DNA from: Acidobacteriota bacterium
GTDB lineage: Bacteria > Acidobacteriota > Vicinamibacteria > Marinacidobacterales > Marinacidobacteraceae
Direction: 5' to 3'
Assembly (NCBI GenBank): GCA_022828085.1
Contig: JAJEIY010000089.1
Coordinates: forward strand, 1-44,835
Length of the DNA stretch: 44,835 nucleotides
Both the position numbers and the translations under genes were made by a program. The notes below the pieces were generated by a model. The model was not told the DNA's origin. It searched no databases and saw only the letters and a list, made by a program, of their open reading frames with translations. Shown here piece by piece: positions 25,059-33,869 of this stretch; position 1 is the stretch's first letter; each line of letters starts with the position of its first letter.

Positions 25059-25396
25059 CCCGCACGCTCGCCGCCATCGCGCTACTCGCCTTCCAGGTCG
25101 TCATGATCGGCTACGCGCGCTTCGTACCGTCCCGCTACTTCTGCTGGGCGCCGATGGACTCGCAGAACCTCTATTCGATCGCGGTGGTCATCGACGGGCG
25201 CGCACTCGGGCCCGAAGAGATCCTGGCGCGCTACCGGCAGCCGGCTGAGGGGGGCAACTGGCAGGCGATCCAGCACGCGCTCGACAAGGTCCAGCAGTAC
25301 GAGGAGACCTACGGCCGGGACGACGGCGCCGAGGTCGTCGTCACCTACACCGTCAACGGGCATCCGGAGGAGACCTGGCACTGGCCACCGCGATGA
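25055..25396 (+). CDS. Small membrane-anchored protein of unknown function
   Basis: A 113-residue protein with one N-terminal hydrophobic helix (TLAAIALLAFQVVMIGYARF) and a soluble C-terminal part. The soluble part includes the segment FCWAPMDSQNLYSIAVVIDG and ends in HPEETWHWPPR. I do not recognise the family. The GTG start overlaps the symporter stop (GTGA) and its own stop overlaps the next ATG (ATGA), so it is tightly coupled to both. Similar small proteins may accompany HTTM/DCC proteins as assembly or partner factors; this is a guess from position only. Confidence 0.75.
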   Translation: MTRTLAAIALLAFQVVMIGYARFVPSRYFCWAPMDSQNLYSIAVVIDGRALGPEEILARYRQPAEGGNWQAIQHALDKVQQYEETYGRDDGAEVVVTYTVNGHPEETWHWPPR

Positions 25397-26556
25397 AGCC
25401 GTCGTGGAATCCGCTGCGGCTCTCGGGCACGGCGCTGCCGGTGCCGCTCCTGCTGTCCGCAAAGCTCCTCGTGGTCACGATGCTGGCCACCAGCCACGTG
25501 ACGACGCTCCCGGACCCGTTCCTTCCCTTCCTGTCCGTGTTCGACCGGATCGGGAATCCCGAGCTGTTCCGGACCACGCTGCAGGTCCTGTTCCTCGCCG
25601 GCTCCGCCGCTCTCCTCGTCAATCGCGGCGTGCGGCTGGCTTCCTTCGTGGTCGGCATGACGATCCTCGTCGGGATCGCCTCCTCGAGGATCTACTGGGC
25701 CAACAACACCTTCTTCATGGGGGCGGTTCTCACGCTGATCGGCCTTTACACGTCGGAGCGTTCGGTCTGGCTCCTGCGGGTCCAGGTGGCAATGATCTAC
25801 TTCGGCGCCGGACTCAACAAAGTGCTCGACCCCGATTGGGTCTCCGGGCAGTTCTTCGAGAACTGGGCCGTTGCCAACCTCGAGCACGACCTCTACATCC
25901 GGGTCGCGGCGCTGCTCCCGCCGATGGTCCTGGCCAAGTTCATGTGCTGGGGGACGATCGCGACCGAACTGAGCCTCTTCGCCGGCTTCGCGTTGCGGCG
26001 GTTGTGGCCCTTTGCGATCTGGCTCGGAATCCTGTTTCACGCGGCGATGACGCTCTTCACCGGAATCACTTTCGTCCTGTTCCTCTACGTCGCGCCCATC
26101 GCCTACCTCGCGTTCGCCCGGTGGCCCAAAGAGACGACCGAGGTCATCTACGACGGCGACTGCGGCATCTGCGCGAAGACGAAGCGCTGGTTCGAGGCCC
26201 TCGATTTCGAAGGCGCCTTTCGTTGGACCACGTTCCAGAGCGGAGCGGGCGACCGCTTCGGCATCTCCCGGGACGCCCTCGCGAAGCGCCTGCACATCGT
26301 TGTTGACGGTGAGCGCATCGCCGAGGGCTTCCAGGCGTTCAAGCTGATGCTGCTCTACAACCCGGTCACCTACTTCGTGATGCTCGGGGTCCTCCTGGGC
26401 CTCCACTGGGGACCCGCGTGGGCGCGCAGCCTCGCGATCGCCGGCATGATCGCGTTCTTCTTTCCGGCTTTCGACCGTGTCGGCCAGGCGGCGTACGACC
26501 TCGTCGCCCGCAACCGCGACCGCATCGGGTCCGAGCCGACCTGCGCCGTCGAGTGA
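25393..26556 (+). CDS. HTTM-like membrane protein fused to DCC (DUF393) thiol oxidoreductase-like domain
   Basis: A 387-residue membrane protein. The N-terminal part (about 1-245) is multi-spanning and shows the HTTM/gamma-carboxylase-like segment MIYFGAGLNKVLDPDWVSGQFFENW. At about 250-330 follows a DCC1-like domain with the motif YDGDCGIC (C257 and C260 as redox pair). Two more C-terminal hydrophobic segments end the protein. HTTM domains occur in vitamin K-dependent carboxylases and vitellogenic relatives; DUF393 has a thioredoxin-like fold. The ATG overlaps the preceding stop (ATGA). The fusion suggests a membrane-bound redox enzyme coupled to the symporter operon. No substrate can be named. 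Confidence 0.82.
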   Translation: MKPSWNPLRLSGTALPVPLLLSAKLLVVTMLATSHVTTLPDPFLPFLSVFDRIGNPELFRTTLQVLFLAGSAALLVNRGVRLASFVVGMTILVGIASSRIYWANNTFFMGAVLTLIGLYTSERSVWLLRVQVAMIYFGAGLNKVLDPDWVSGQFFENWAVANLEHDLYIRVAALLPPMVLAKFMCWGTIATELSLFAGFALRRLWPFAIWLGILFHAAMTLFTGITFVLFLYVAPIAYLAFARWPKETTEVIYDGDCGICAKTKRWFEALDFEGAFRWTTFQSGAGDRFGISRDALAKRLHIVVDGERIAEGFQAFKLMLLYNPVTYFVMLGVLLGLHWGPAWARSLAIAGMIAFFFPAFDRVGQAAYDLVARNRDRIGSEPTCAVE

Positions 26557-26625
26557 GCCGGCGTCTCGCCGGCGAGATACCGACCCGTGGGTTGGATCTC
26601 TCTCGATGCAAGTGGGCAGACGGGA

Positions 26626-26719
26626 CGTTCCCGGACCTCTGTCGCCCAAGGCGGATAGCGGCACGTCGTCCGCGGGCCTTCGGCCCGCTGTGCCGACCAG
26701 AGGTCGGCGTTCCAAGCCG
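26626..26719 (+). repeat. Dispersed double-hairpin repeat, copy L (long form)
   Basis: The block matches copy C (4426-4514) over its whole length, including the CTGTCGCCCAAGGCG flank and hairpin GCGGGCCTTCGGCCCGC. Its second hairpin is GCCGACCAGAGGTCGGC, where two bases on each arm changed together relative to GCCGGTC/GACCGGC, so pairing is preserved. The 267-bp gap 26557-26823 holds only this element. Confidence 0.8.
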
Positions 26720-26823
26720 GGGGTGCTATCTGCACTGTGGGCGTTCCAGCACGGCTGCATGCCAGCCGACCCCGGTAGCGCAACATGTTCTCGTCCAACC
26801 AGCGCTGCTGGCCGGACCGAGAG

Positions 26824-28770
26824 CTACCCGCGCGCGTGGCGCAGCGGGATCCGGATCAGGAACCAGCCGAGCACGACGAACACCAGGAATCCCGGAATGC
26901 CGGAGGGCGTCGAAACCAGCACCGGCAACTGGAACTCCGCAACCGCGAACCCGGAGAGCCCGACGCCCATCAGCGCCTCGCCCGCGATGAGCCCGGACGC
27001 GATGAGCGTCCCCGCGCTTTCCCCGAGCGTCCGGCGTTCCGCCGGGAGCTTGGTCATCTGGCGGTCGCTCAGCCAGCGGAAAAAGCCGCCGACGAAGATC
27101 GCGAAGGTGGTCTGGAGCGGCAGGTACATCCCCACCGCGATCAGCATCGGGGAGGGGGCCTGGATCAGGATCAGGAACAGACAGAGCGCGATCCCGAAGA
27201 CCACCAACGGCCAGCGCATGTCGCCGCCCACGATGCCCTGGGAGAGGAGCGCCATCAGCCCCGCCTGGGGCGCCGGCAGCTCTTCCCCGCCGACCCCGAT
27301 GCCGCCCGCGGCGATGTCCCCCTGGTGGAGCAGCATCATCGGCAGCACCAGGAACATCGACGCGAAGACGACGCCGATGATCTCGGCCCATTCCATGCGG
27401 AACGGCGTTCCGCCGAGGATCTGGCCCACTTTCAGGTCCTGCAGCATGTCCCCGGCCACCGCGCAGGCGCAGCAGACGACCGCCGCCACCCCCAGCACGG
27501 CCGCCACGCCTTCGGTCCCGGTGACCCCGAGGAAGGTCATCAGCAGCGCCGCCAGCAGCAGCGTCGAGATCGTGAGTCCCGAAACCGGGTTCGAGGAACT
27601 CCCGATCACGCCCACGAGGTAGCCGGCCACCGCCGAGAAGAAGAACCCGGCCACGATCATCACGATCGCCGAACCGAGCGCGCCGAGCGGCTGCCCGGTG
27701 TAGTAGTTGTAGAGGAAGAAGGTCGGGATGATGAGTGCCACGACTCCCGCGGTCGTCCAGCTGAAGGGGATGTCGCGATCCTTCTCCTCGCCCGAACCGG
27801 CCGGACGCCCGGTCTTCAACTCGCCGATGGACCGCTTGAGTCCCTCGCCGAGCGACTTCCGCATCCGGAGCAGCGTCCAGACCGCCCCGGCGATCATGGC
27901 TCCCACCGCGATCGGCCGCACCAGTTCGGCCCAGACCACGCTGCTGACCGCGCTCCAGTCGGCGCCCGCCGCCGCCAGCTTGCCCGCGTCGGCGAACTCC
28001 GGATTGAAGAAGAGGACCGCCGGGATCATGAACCACCAGGCGAAGACCCCGCCGGAGAAAGTGAGCGCCGCCAACCGGAAGCCGATGATGTAGCCGACGC
28101 CGAGGTAGGCGGGCGAAGCCGCCGGGGTGGAGAACGGCAATACCCCCGGCTGGGCGGCGGCGCCGAAGGACTGGCCTCCGACGGCGACGGAACCCTGGAA
28201 CGAGCCGTAACCGAGAGCGCCGGAAATCCGGTCGGTGAAGAGCTGGATCCCCTTCGAGTTCTTGAGAACCTCGATCAGGGCCCCGACACCCATCATCTGG
28301 AAGAGCAGCCGTCCGCCGCTGGCACCCTTCCCCGCGCGGTGGATCTCCGCGGCGGCCACGGATTCGGGGAACGGCAGCTCGGGGTCGGTGACCATGCTCC
28401 GCCGCAGGATGACGACGAAGAGGATGCCGAGCAGACCCCCGACCAGCATCAGCAGGGTGCTCTCCCAGTAGTTGAACTCTTCCCAGGCGCCCGCCATCAG
28501 GAACGCCGGCAGCGTGAAGATCGCCCCCGCGGCCAGCGCCTCGCCTACCGAGGCCGTGGTCCGGGCGATGTTCTCTTCGAGCAGGCTGCCTTTGAAGAGC
28601 CCCCGGATGACGACCATGGAAACGACCGCCGCCGGGAAGGTGGCCGCGACCGTCTGGCCGGCGCGGATGCCGAGGTAGGCATTCGCGGCTCCCAGCACGA
28701 CGGCCATGAACAGGCCGAGGAGAAGAGCCCGGAGCGTGAACTCGCGGGTGCTGCCGGATGAGTTCGCCAT
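26824..28770 (-). CDS. OPT-family oligopeptide/metal-chelate transporter
   Basis: A 648-residue inner-membrane protein with about 14-16 hydrophobic helices. The N-terminus LRALLLGLFMAVVLGAANAYLGIRAGQTVAATFPAAVVSM and the segment NIARTTASVGEALAAGAIFTLPAFLM are typical of bacterial OPT transporters. Middle segments include PVSGLTISTLLLAALLM. ATG 28770 has a full AAGGAGG ribosome site. It is transcribed alone and divergently from the RelB-like antitoxin gene. Bacterial OPT members may move peptides or metal chelates. The nearby exported peptidases make peptides plausible, but the sequence does not decide. Confidence 0.92.
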   Translation of the reverse strand: MANSSGSTREFTLRALLLGLFMAVVLGAANAYLGIRAGQTVAATFPAAVVSMVVIRGLFKGSLLEENIARTTASVGEALAAGAIFTLPAFLMAGAWEEFNYWESTLLMLVGGLLGILFVVILRRSMVTDPELPFPESVAAAEIHRAGKGASGGRLLFQMMGVGALIEVLKNSKGIQLFTDRISGALGYGSFQGSVAVGGQSFGAAAQPGVLPFSTPAASPAYLGVGYIIGFRLAALTFSGGVFAWWFMIPAVLFFNPEFADAGKLAAAGADWSAVSSVVWAELVRPIAVGAMIAGAVWTLLRMRKSLGEGLKRSIGELKTGRPAGSGEEKDRDIPFSWTTAGVVALIIPTFFLYNYYTGQPLGALGSAIVMIVAGFFFSAVAGYLVGVIGSSSNPVSGLTISTLLLAALLMTFLGVTGTEGVAAVLGVAAVVCCACAVAGDMLQDLKVGQILGGTPFRMEWAEIIGVVFASMFLVLPMMLLHQGDIAAGGIGVGGEELPAPQAGLMALLSQGIVGGDMRWPLVVFGIALCLFLILIQAPSPMLIAVGMYLPLQTTFAIFVGGFFRWLSDRQMTKLPAERRTLGESAGTLIASGLIAGEALMGVGLSGFAVAEFQLPVLVSTPSGIPGFLVFVVLGWFLIRIPLRHARG

Positions 28771-28849
28771 GACGCCTCCTTGGGGTGAGGGGTTGGGCGG
28801 TCCGGCGTTATATCACCGTGCCGGGCACCGGAGGACGGCTCCGTCCGGG

Positions 28850-28855
28850 TAAACT
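28850..28855 (+). promoter_or_regulatory. -10 element of leaderless antitoxin gene
   Basis: TAAACT ends exactly 6 nt before the antitoxin ATG at 28862, and there is no ribosome-binding site. It matches the TANNNT-N6-start pattern. Confidence 0.5.
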
Positions 28856-28861
28856 GGATGG

Positions 28862-29077
28862 ATGCGACTGGACGACCTCGTGCAGGAAGCCCTCAGACTC
28901 AACCCGGAGTCACGTGCGCGACTGGCCGGAAGGCTGCTGGAGAGTCTGGATGAACTGACTGCCGAACAGCACGAGGCAGTCTGGGCGGAAGAGGCTGCCA
29001 GGCGGGACGCAGAACCCGCGTCTGCGGACCGCCCGGCGGAGCAGGCCTTCGGAGAGTTGCGGAAACAACTCGCGTAG
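28862..29077 (+). CDS. Addiction-module antitoxin, RelB-like small protein
   Basis: A 71-residue protein of the short antitoxin family usually paired with RelE/ParE toxins. The pattern VQEALRLNPESRARLAGRLLESLDELTAEQHEAVWAEEA (L-x-P-x-x-R-x-x-L, then a W-x-x-E-x-x-R-R helix) is characteristic. Its stop codon is followed directly by the toxin start with no spacer. Transcription appears leaderless. Autoregulation is usual for such pairs, but I see no clear operator. Confidence 0.85.
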   Translation: MRLDDLVQEALRLNPESRARLAGRLLESLDELTAEQHEAVWAEEAARRDAEPASADRPAEQAFGELRKQLA

Positions 29078-29371
29078 TTGCCGGAACTCGCGTTTCACCG
29101 TCTCGCCGAGTTCGAGTTGGCGGAGGCGGCGCATTACTACGAGAGCCGAAGCGGCGGCTTGGGGACGCTCTTCGTGGACTCAGTCGAGGCCTGCACGCAA
29201 TCCATCGTCGCATTCCCCGGCTCGGGCCGCGTCATGCGAGGAGACATCCGTCAGCGACTGGTGCGTGGCTTCCCCTACGCGGTGATCTACAAGGTCACCG
29301 GTGACGACATTCGGATACTGGCTGTCATGCACACCAAACGACGACCAGCCTATTGGGCGGGACGGCAGTAG
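29078..29371 (+). CDS. RelE/ParE-superfamily toxin
   Basis: A 97-residue toxin. The segments FHRLAEFELAEAAHYYESRS, LGTLFVDSVEACTQSI, GDIRQRLVRGFPYAVIYKV and IRILAVMHTKRRPAYWAGR match the ParE/RelE fold of the addiction-module group. The start codon is TTG immediately after the antitoxin TAG, so expression depends on translational coupling. Whether it acts on ribosome-bound mRNA (RelE) or gyrase (ParE) is not clear; the overall pattern is closer to ParE. Confidence 0.85.
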   Translation: MPELAFHRLAEFELAEAAHYYESRSGGLGTLFVDSVEACTQSIVAFPGSGRVMRGDIRQRLVRGFPYAVIYKVTGDDIRILAVMHTKRRPAYWAGRQ

Positions 29372-29534
29372 CCGAGCGCCTGATCCGCGGTTCACGGTCT
29401 GGTCCGGCCCGACGCGAGGGGTCGCCCTCGGGGAGGCGACAGCCTCACTCACCCTCGAGGATCCTTCCGGTTGGCCGACCGGTTACCTTTCATTCTGCCG
29501 GCGGCACTGTTTTCATTTGGCCGAAGCCAACTTT

Positions 29535-29540
29535 TACAAT
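29535..29540 (+). promoter_or_regulatory. -10 element of leaderless AAA_14 gene
   Basis: TACAAT followed by 6 nt (CTGCCG) and GTG at 29547. No Shine-Dalgarno sequence is seen. The 175-bp stretch 29372-29546 contains nothing else recognisable. Confidence 0.5.
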
Positions 29541-29546
29541 CTGCCG

Positions 29547-30800
29547 GTGCCCGAGGACACCATCTACCCGCGCTTCGCGGAGCCTCGACTGTCGGAGGCG
29601 CTTGAAGATTCTCCGGCGGTCCTGATCCACGGACCCCGGCAATCCGGAAAGACCACGCTGGCCCGGCGCGTAGGGCAGGATCGTGGTTACGTCTATCTCG
29701 ATCTCGACGACGACACGCTGCGGGACGCAGCCGAGGCGGACCCGATCGGCTTCGTCGCGGATCTGCCCGAGCGGGTAATCCTGGACGAGGTGCAACGGAC
29801 GCCGGCGCTCTTCCGGGCCCTCAAGATGGCGATTGACCGGAGGCGCGTGCCGGGCCGTTTCCTGATGGCGGGTTCCACCCACGTGCTGCTCCTGCCCCGG
29901 CTCTCGGACTCCCTGGCCGGCCGCCTCCGCGTCGTGCGGCTCCACCCGCTGTCGCAGGCGGAGATCGCGCGGTCGGCGCCCGATTTTCTCGACGCCCTGT
30001 TCGGCGAGGGCTTTCCGCTGGCGCCCAGCGAGCGGCTGGGAAGACAACTGGCCGAACGGATCGCCGCCGGCGGTTACCCGGCGGCGCTCGCCCTTCCGGC
30101 GGGACGGCGCCGGGCCGGCTGGCACCGCGACTACCTGGCGGCGCTCGTGCAGCGCGACGTGCGGGATCTGGCGCGGATCGGGGCGCTCGAAGCCCTGCCC
30201 CGCCTCCTCGGGTACGCGGCCGCCCAGACCGCCGGGCTCTTCAACGTCAACGCTCTGGCGTCCCCCTTTCAACTCACGCGTCCGACGATCCGGACCTACC
30301 TGACGCTGCTGGAACGGATCTTCCTGCTGGAGCGCCTCCCCGCCTGGCAGAGCGATCGACCCAGTCGACTGATCAAGACGCCGAAGCTCCACCTCTCGGA
30401 CACGGGGCTGGCATGCGCGCTGCTCGGAGTTGGCGCCGAGGAGATGCACCGGGACCGGCCGCTGTTGGGCCAGCTCCTCGAGACGTTCGTCTTTCAGGAA
30501 CTGAAACGCCAGGCCGGCTGGCGGGACGAGCCGACCGGGCTTTTCCACTTCCGTGACCGGGACGGTGTCGAAGTGGATCTCGTCCTTGAACAGGGAGGCG
30601 GAACATTGGCCGGGGTCGAGGTCAAGGCATCGTCCACGGTAAGAGGACGGGACTTTCGGGGGCTCCGCAAGCTGGCGAGCGCTGTCGGGAAACGATTTGC
30701 GGGCGGCGTGGTGCTCTACGACGGAGAAACGAGCGCCCGCTTCGGTGAGCGGCTCCATGCCGTGCCGATCCGGCGGCTGTGGGAGCGTCCGCCGAAGTAG
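29547..30800 (+). CDS. ATP-binding protein, AAA_14 / DUF4143 family
   Basis: A 417-residue protein with an N-terminal AAA ATPase domain: Walker A is GPRQSGKT at 29-36, Walker B is RVILDEVQR, and a sensor-like segment is AGSTHVLLLPRLSDSLAGR followed by LHPLSQAEI. The C-terminal DUF4143 winged-helix/nuclease-like part is marked by YLTLLERIFLLERLPAW, KLHLSDTGLACALLG and FHFRDRDGVEVDLVLE (PD-(D/E)xK-like D-V-D-x-V-x-E). Such proteins are common in archaea and bacteria with uncertain roles, often in accessory regions. The GTG at 29547 is chosen since the family begins there and a -10 box sits 6 nt upstream. Upstream in-frame coding overlaps the toxin gene. Confidence 0.9.
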   Translation: MPEDTIYPRFAEPRLSEALEDSPAVLIHGPRQSGKTTLARRVGQDRGYVYLDLDDDTLRDAAEADPIGFVADLPERVILDEVQRTPALFRALKMAIDRRRVPGRFLMAGSTHVLLLPRLSDSLAGRLRVVRLHPLSQAEIARSAPDFLDALFGEGFPLAPSERLGRQLAERIAAGGYPAALALPAGRRRAGWHRDYLAALVQRDVRDLARIGALEALPRLLGYAAAQTAGLFNVNALASPFQLTRPTIRTYLTLLERIFLLERLPAWQSDRPSRLIKTPKLHLSDTGLACALLGVGAEEMHRDRPLLGQLLETFVFQELKRQAGWRDEPTGLFHFRDRDGVEVDLVLEQGGGTLAGVEVKASSTVRGRDFRGLRKLASAVGKRFAGGVVLYDGETSARFGERLHAVPIRRLWERPPK

Positions 30801-30860
30801 GCCGCGAGACGGCTCGGTGGCGGGTGCGCAACGCATCCATAGACTTCGCCGCCCCAAGCG

Positions 30861-33854
30861 ATGCGCGCACGAAACGGCAAACTCTTCTTCGCTCCCACCG
30901 ACCTCAGCCGTTTCCTCGCCTGCCGGCGCCTGACGAGCCTCTCCCGGAGCGTCGCGCTCGGAGAGACGTCCCCGCCACCCATCTTCGAAGACCCCCGCCG
31001 CGACGCGCTCGCCGAGGCAGGGCAGGAGCACGAGGCCCGAGTGCTCGAGCGATTCCGCATCAGAGGGCGCACCATCGAGACCATCGGCGCGTCCGGAGGT
31101 TTCGCGGAACGAAACGAGCGGACCCTCGACGCCATGCGGCGCGGCGTGGAAGTGGTCCACCAGGGGAGGCTCGGCCGCGGGAAGTGGGGCGGCTTCCCCG
31201 ATTTCCTGGTCCGCGCCCGACGCCCGAGCGCGCTCGGTGACTGGTCCTACGAGGTGGTGGACGCCAAACTCAGCGCGGTCGCGAAAGCGGACGCCGTCCT
31301 GCAGATCGCGGTGTATTCATGGCTGCTGGAGCAGGTGCAGGGAGCGGCGCCGGTCGAAATGCACCTCGCGCTCGGCGGCGCCGGCGACGTGGAGCCTTTC
31401 CGCTTTGCGGACTTCGCGGCGTTCGAGCGTGCGCTCCGGCGGCGGTTCGAAGGCCATTGCACCGATCCGGGGCCGACCTATCCGGAGCCGGTGGACCTGT
31501 GTCCCCGCTGCGACTGGAACCAGGTGTGCCGCGATCGGCGACGGGCGGACGACCACCTTTCCCTGGTTGCCGGGGCTTCCCGACACCAGCGCCGGCGTCT
31601 GGAAGACCGCGGCATCACGACCCTGAGGGCTCTGGGCGGGATCGCCCTGCCCCTCGATCCGCCGCTCGAGGGCGTCCAGCCCGTCTCGCTGCAGCGGATC
31701 CATCGCCAGGCGAAGGCGCAGCTCACCGAGCGCGCGTCGGGCCGGCCCTTTCGCGAGCTGACCGCAACGCCGGAGGAGGGCCGCGGTCTGCTCGCGCTCC
31801 CCGAGCCTTCCGACGGCGATCTGTTCTTCGACATCGAGAGTTCCCGGCCCACCGCGGACGGCGGTCTCGAGTATCTCTTCGGTTTCGTGGATCGAGACGG
31901 TCACTATGACGACCGCTGGGCCTTCGACCGCGGCGGAGAGCGTGAGGTCTTCGAGTCCTTCATGGACCTGGTGGCCGAGCGGCGGGAGCAGTTCGGGGGT
32001 CTCCACGTCTACCACTACGGGGGCTACGAGACCGGGGCGCTGAAGCGCCTCATGAGCCGCTACGCGAGCCGCGAGGACGCGATGGACGTGCTCCTTCGCC
32101 ACCAGGTGTTCGTGGACCTCCTCCAGGTGGTCCGGCAGGGTCTGGTTGCGTCCGTGGAGAGCTACTCCATCAAGGAGATGGAACGGTTCTACGGGTTCAC
32201 CCGGAAACAGGACCTCATCGAGTCCATCCGGGCGCGCGCCCGGATGGACACCGCACTGGACTCGGGCGGCCGCGCGGAGGCGGCCGACCTGGAGGTCATC
32301 CGGCGCTACAACCAGGAGGACTGCCTTTCCACCCTCGCGCTCCACGACTGGCTCGAGGACCTGCGCCGGGAACTCACCCGCGCGATCGGCCCGCGGAGTC
32401 GCCCGACCGTCGAGATCGCGCCGGAGAAGGAACACGAGCAGAGCGAAGCCGCGGCGCGGGTCGAACACCTCGGAACCCGCCTGACGTCCGACTGTCCACC
32501 GGACGAATCCGAGGCTCGTCAGCTCCTGAGATACCTCCTCGACTACCACCGGCGGGAGGACAAGTCGGCATGGTGGGAGTTCTTCCACCTCTGCGGGCTG
32601 GATGCCGAGCAACTCTTCGAGGAACGGACGACGCTGGGCGGTCTGGCGTTCGAGGCGGAGATCGGTCCCGAAAAGCAGTCCGTCCTCCACCGCTACCGGT
32701 TTCCACCCCAGGACCATGGAATCGATGTCGGCACGAGCGTCCGCGACCCCGCGACGGGAGCGTCACCTGGCGAGGTCTTCGGGATGACCGAGGACGCGCT
32801 GGTCCTGAAGCGTAGCCGCCAAAAGGTGCAGCAGCCCCATCCGGGGGCGCTCGTCCCCGTGGACATTCTGCCCACCCGGACAATGCGCGATTCCCTGTTC
32901 CGCCTCGGCGAGCTGGTTGCTGACGGTGGATTCGCGGACCACAGCCCGCGGCGCGCCGCGTTCGATCTGCTCCGGCGGTTTCCGCCGCGGAGTGGCGCGG
33001 GCGGCACTTCCCTCGTACGGCCGGGGGAGGACCTCGTTGCCGCCGCCCGGCGTCTCGCGGTGGCCCTCGACCGCGAGGTACTTCCCGTCCAGGGACCCCC
33101 GGGAAGCGGCAAGACCTACCTCGGCGCGCGCCTCATCACCGCGCTGCTGGCGGCCGGGCGCCGGGTCGGGGTAACCGCCCAGAGCCACCAGGTCATCACC
33201 AACCTGCTCGACCACGTCTGCGCCGCCGCCGATGAGGAGGGCGTCACGTTCCAGGGAGTTCAGATCGCCTCGCACGCGGGCTGCGCCGATCCCCGCATCG
33301 AACGGAAGGCGGGTTCCGGAAACGCGGTCGACGCCGTCACAGACCCCGATGTGCGGGTGATCGCGGGCACGACCTGGGTCTGGGCGCGGGAGGACATGCA
33401 GGACGCGGTGGACGTGTTGGTGGTGGACGAGGCCGGACAGTTCTCCCTGGCCGGAGCGCTCGCCTCCGCGCCGGCCGCGGCGAGCCTCGTCCTGCTGGGC
33501 GATCCGCGGCAGCTCGATCAGGTCACCCAGGGGATCCACCCGGAGGGGTCATCCGCCTCGGCGCTCGGCCACCTGCTCGGTGACGAGAAGACGATTCCAC
33601 CGGAACGCGGTCTCTTCCTGGACCACACCTGGCGGATGCACCCCGGCATCGCCCGGTTCACTTCGGAACTCTTCTACGAAGACCGACTGGGGGCGCGGCC
33701 CGGACTGGAGAGGCAGACGATCACCGGAGGTCCGCTCCCCGGCGCCGGGCTTCGTTTCGTTCCCGTGGAGCACGACGGCAACCAGCGCGAGTCGCCGGAA
33801 GAGGCCGACCGCATCGCGTCGCTGGCCGCCGGGATGCTGGATGGAGCTTCCTAG
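30861..33854 (+). CDS. TM0106-type RecB-like nuclease / SF1 helicase, N-terminal 997 residues (ends at in-frame amber)
   Basis: A large DNA-processing protein. The N-terminal RecB-like nuclease has VVDAKLSAVAKADAVLQIAVYSWL near 130 and a Cys cluster CPRCDWNQVC near 213 (Fe-S-type). An RNase H-like exonuclease domain (DLFFDIESS near 320, HVYHYGGYETGALKRL near 390) follows. The superfamily I helicase has Walker A QGPPGSGKT near 744 and Walker B DVLVVDEAGQ near 851. Translation stops at TAG 33852-33854, before helicase motifs V and VI. Those motifs continue in the same frame to 34229 (full length would be 1122 residues). Family members have Trp (TGG) at this place, so a TGG-to-TAG change is likely. 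The truncated product should lack helicase activity. Confidence is high for family, moderate for loss of function. Confidence 0.9.
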   Translation: MRARNGKLFFAPTDLSRFLACRRLTSLSRSVALGETSPPPIFEDPRRDALAEAGQEHEARVLERFRIRGRTIETIGASGGFAERNERTLDAMRRGVEVVHQGRLGRGKWGGFPDFLVRARRPSALGDWSYEVVDAKLSAVAKADAVLQIAVYSWLLEQVQGAAPVEMHLALGGAGDVEPFRFADFAAFERALRRRFEGHCTDPGPTYPEPVDLCPRCDWNQVCRDRRRADDHLSLVAGASRHQRRRLEDRGITTLRALGGIALPLDPPLEGVQPVSLQRIHRQAKAQLTERASGRPFRELTATPEEGRGLLALPEPSDGDLFFDIESSRPTADGGLEYLFGFVDRDGHYDDRWAFDRGGEREVFESFMDLVAERREQFGGLHVYHYGGYETGALKRLMSRYASREDAMDVLLRHQVFVDLLQVVRQGLVASVESYSIKEMERFYGFTRKQDLIESIRARARMDTALDSGGRAEAADLEVIRRYNQEDCLSTLALHDWLEDLRRELTRAIGPRSRPTVEIAPEKEHEQSEAAARVEHLGTRLTSDCPPDESEARQLLRYLLDYHRREDKSAWWEFFHLCGLDAEQLFEERTTLGGLAFEAEIGPEKQSVLHRYRFPPQDHGIDVGTSVRDPATGASPGEVFGMTEDALVLKRSRQKVQQPHPGALVPVDILPTRTMRDSLFRLGELVADGGFADHSPRRAAFDLLRRFPPRSGAGGTSLVRPGEDLVAAARRLAVALDREVLPVQGPPGSGKTYLGARLITALLAAGRRVGVTAQSHQVITNLLDHVCAAADEEGVTFQGVQIASHAGCADPRIERKAGSGNAVDAVTDPDVRVIAGTTWVWAREDMQDAVDVLVVDEAGQFSLAGALASAPAAASLVLLGDPRQLDQVTQGIHPEGSSASALGHLLGDEKTIPPERGLFLDHTWRMHPGIARFTSELFYEDRLGARPGLERQTITGGPLPGAGLRFVPVEHDGNQRESPEEADRIASLAAGMLDGAS

Positions 33855-33869
33855 ACGGACGCCGGCGGA

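Noticed and set aside
33852..33854. TAG recoded as an amino acid (for example pyrrolysine)
   Set aside because: Many genes here end naturally in TAG (M24 paralogue 1, methyltransferase, M20 at 19323, antitoxin, ParE-like toxin, AAA_14 gene, the helicase itself), and no pyl genes are seen.
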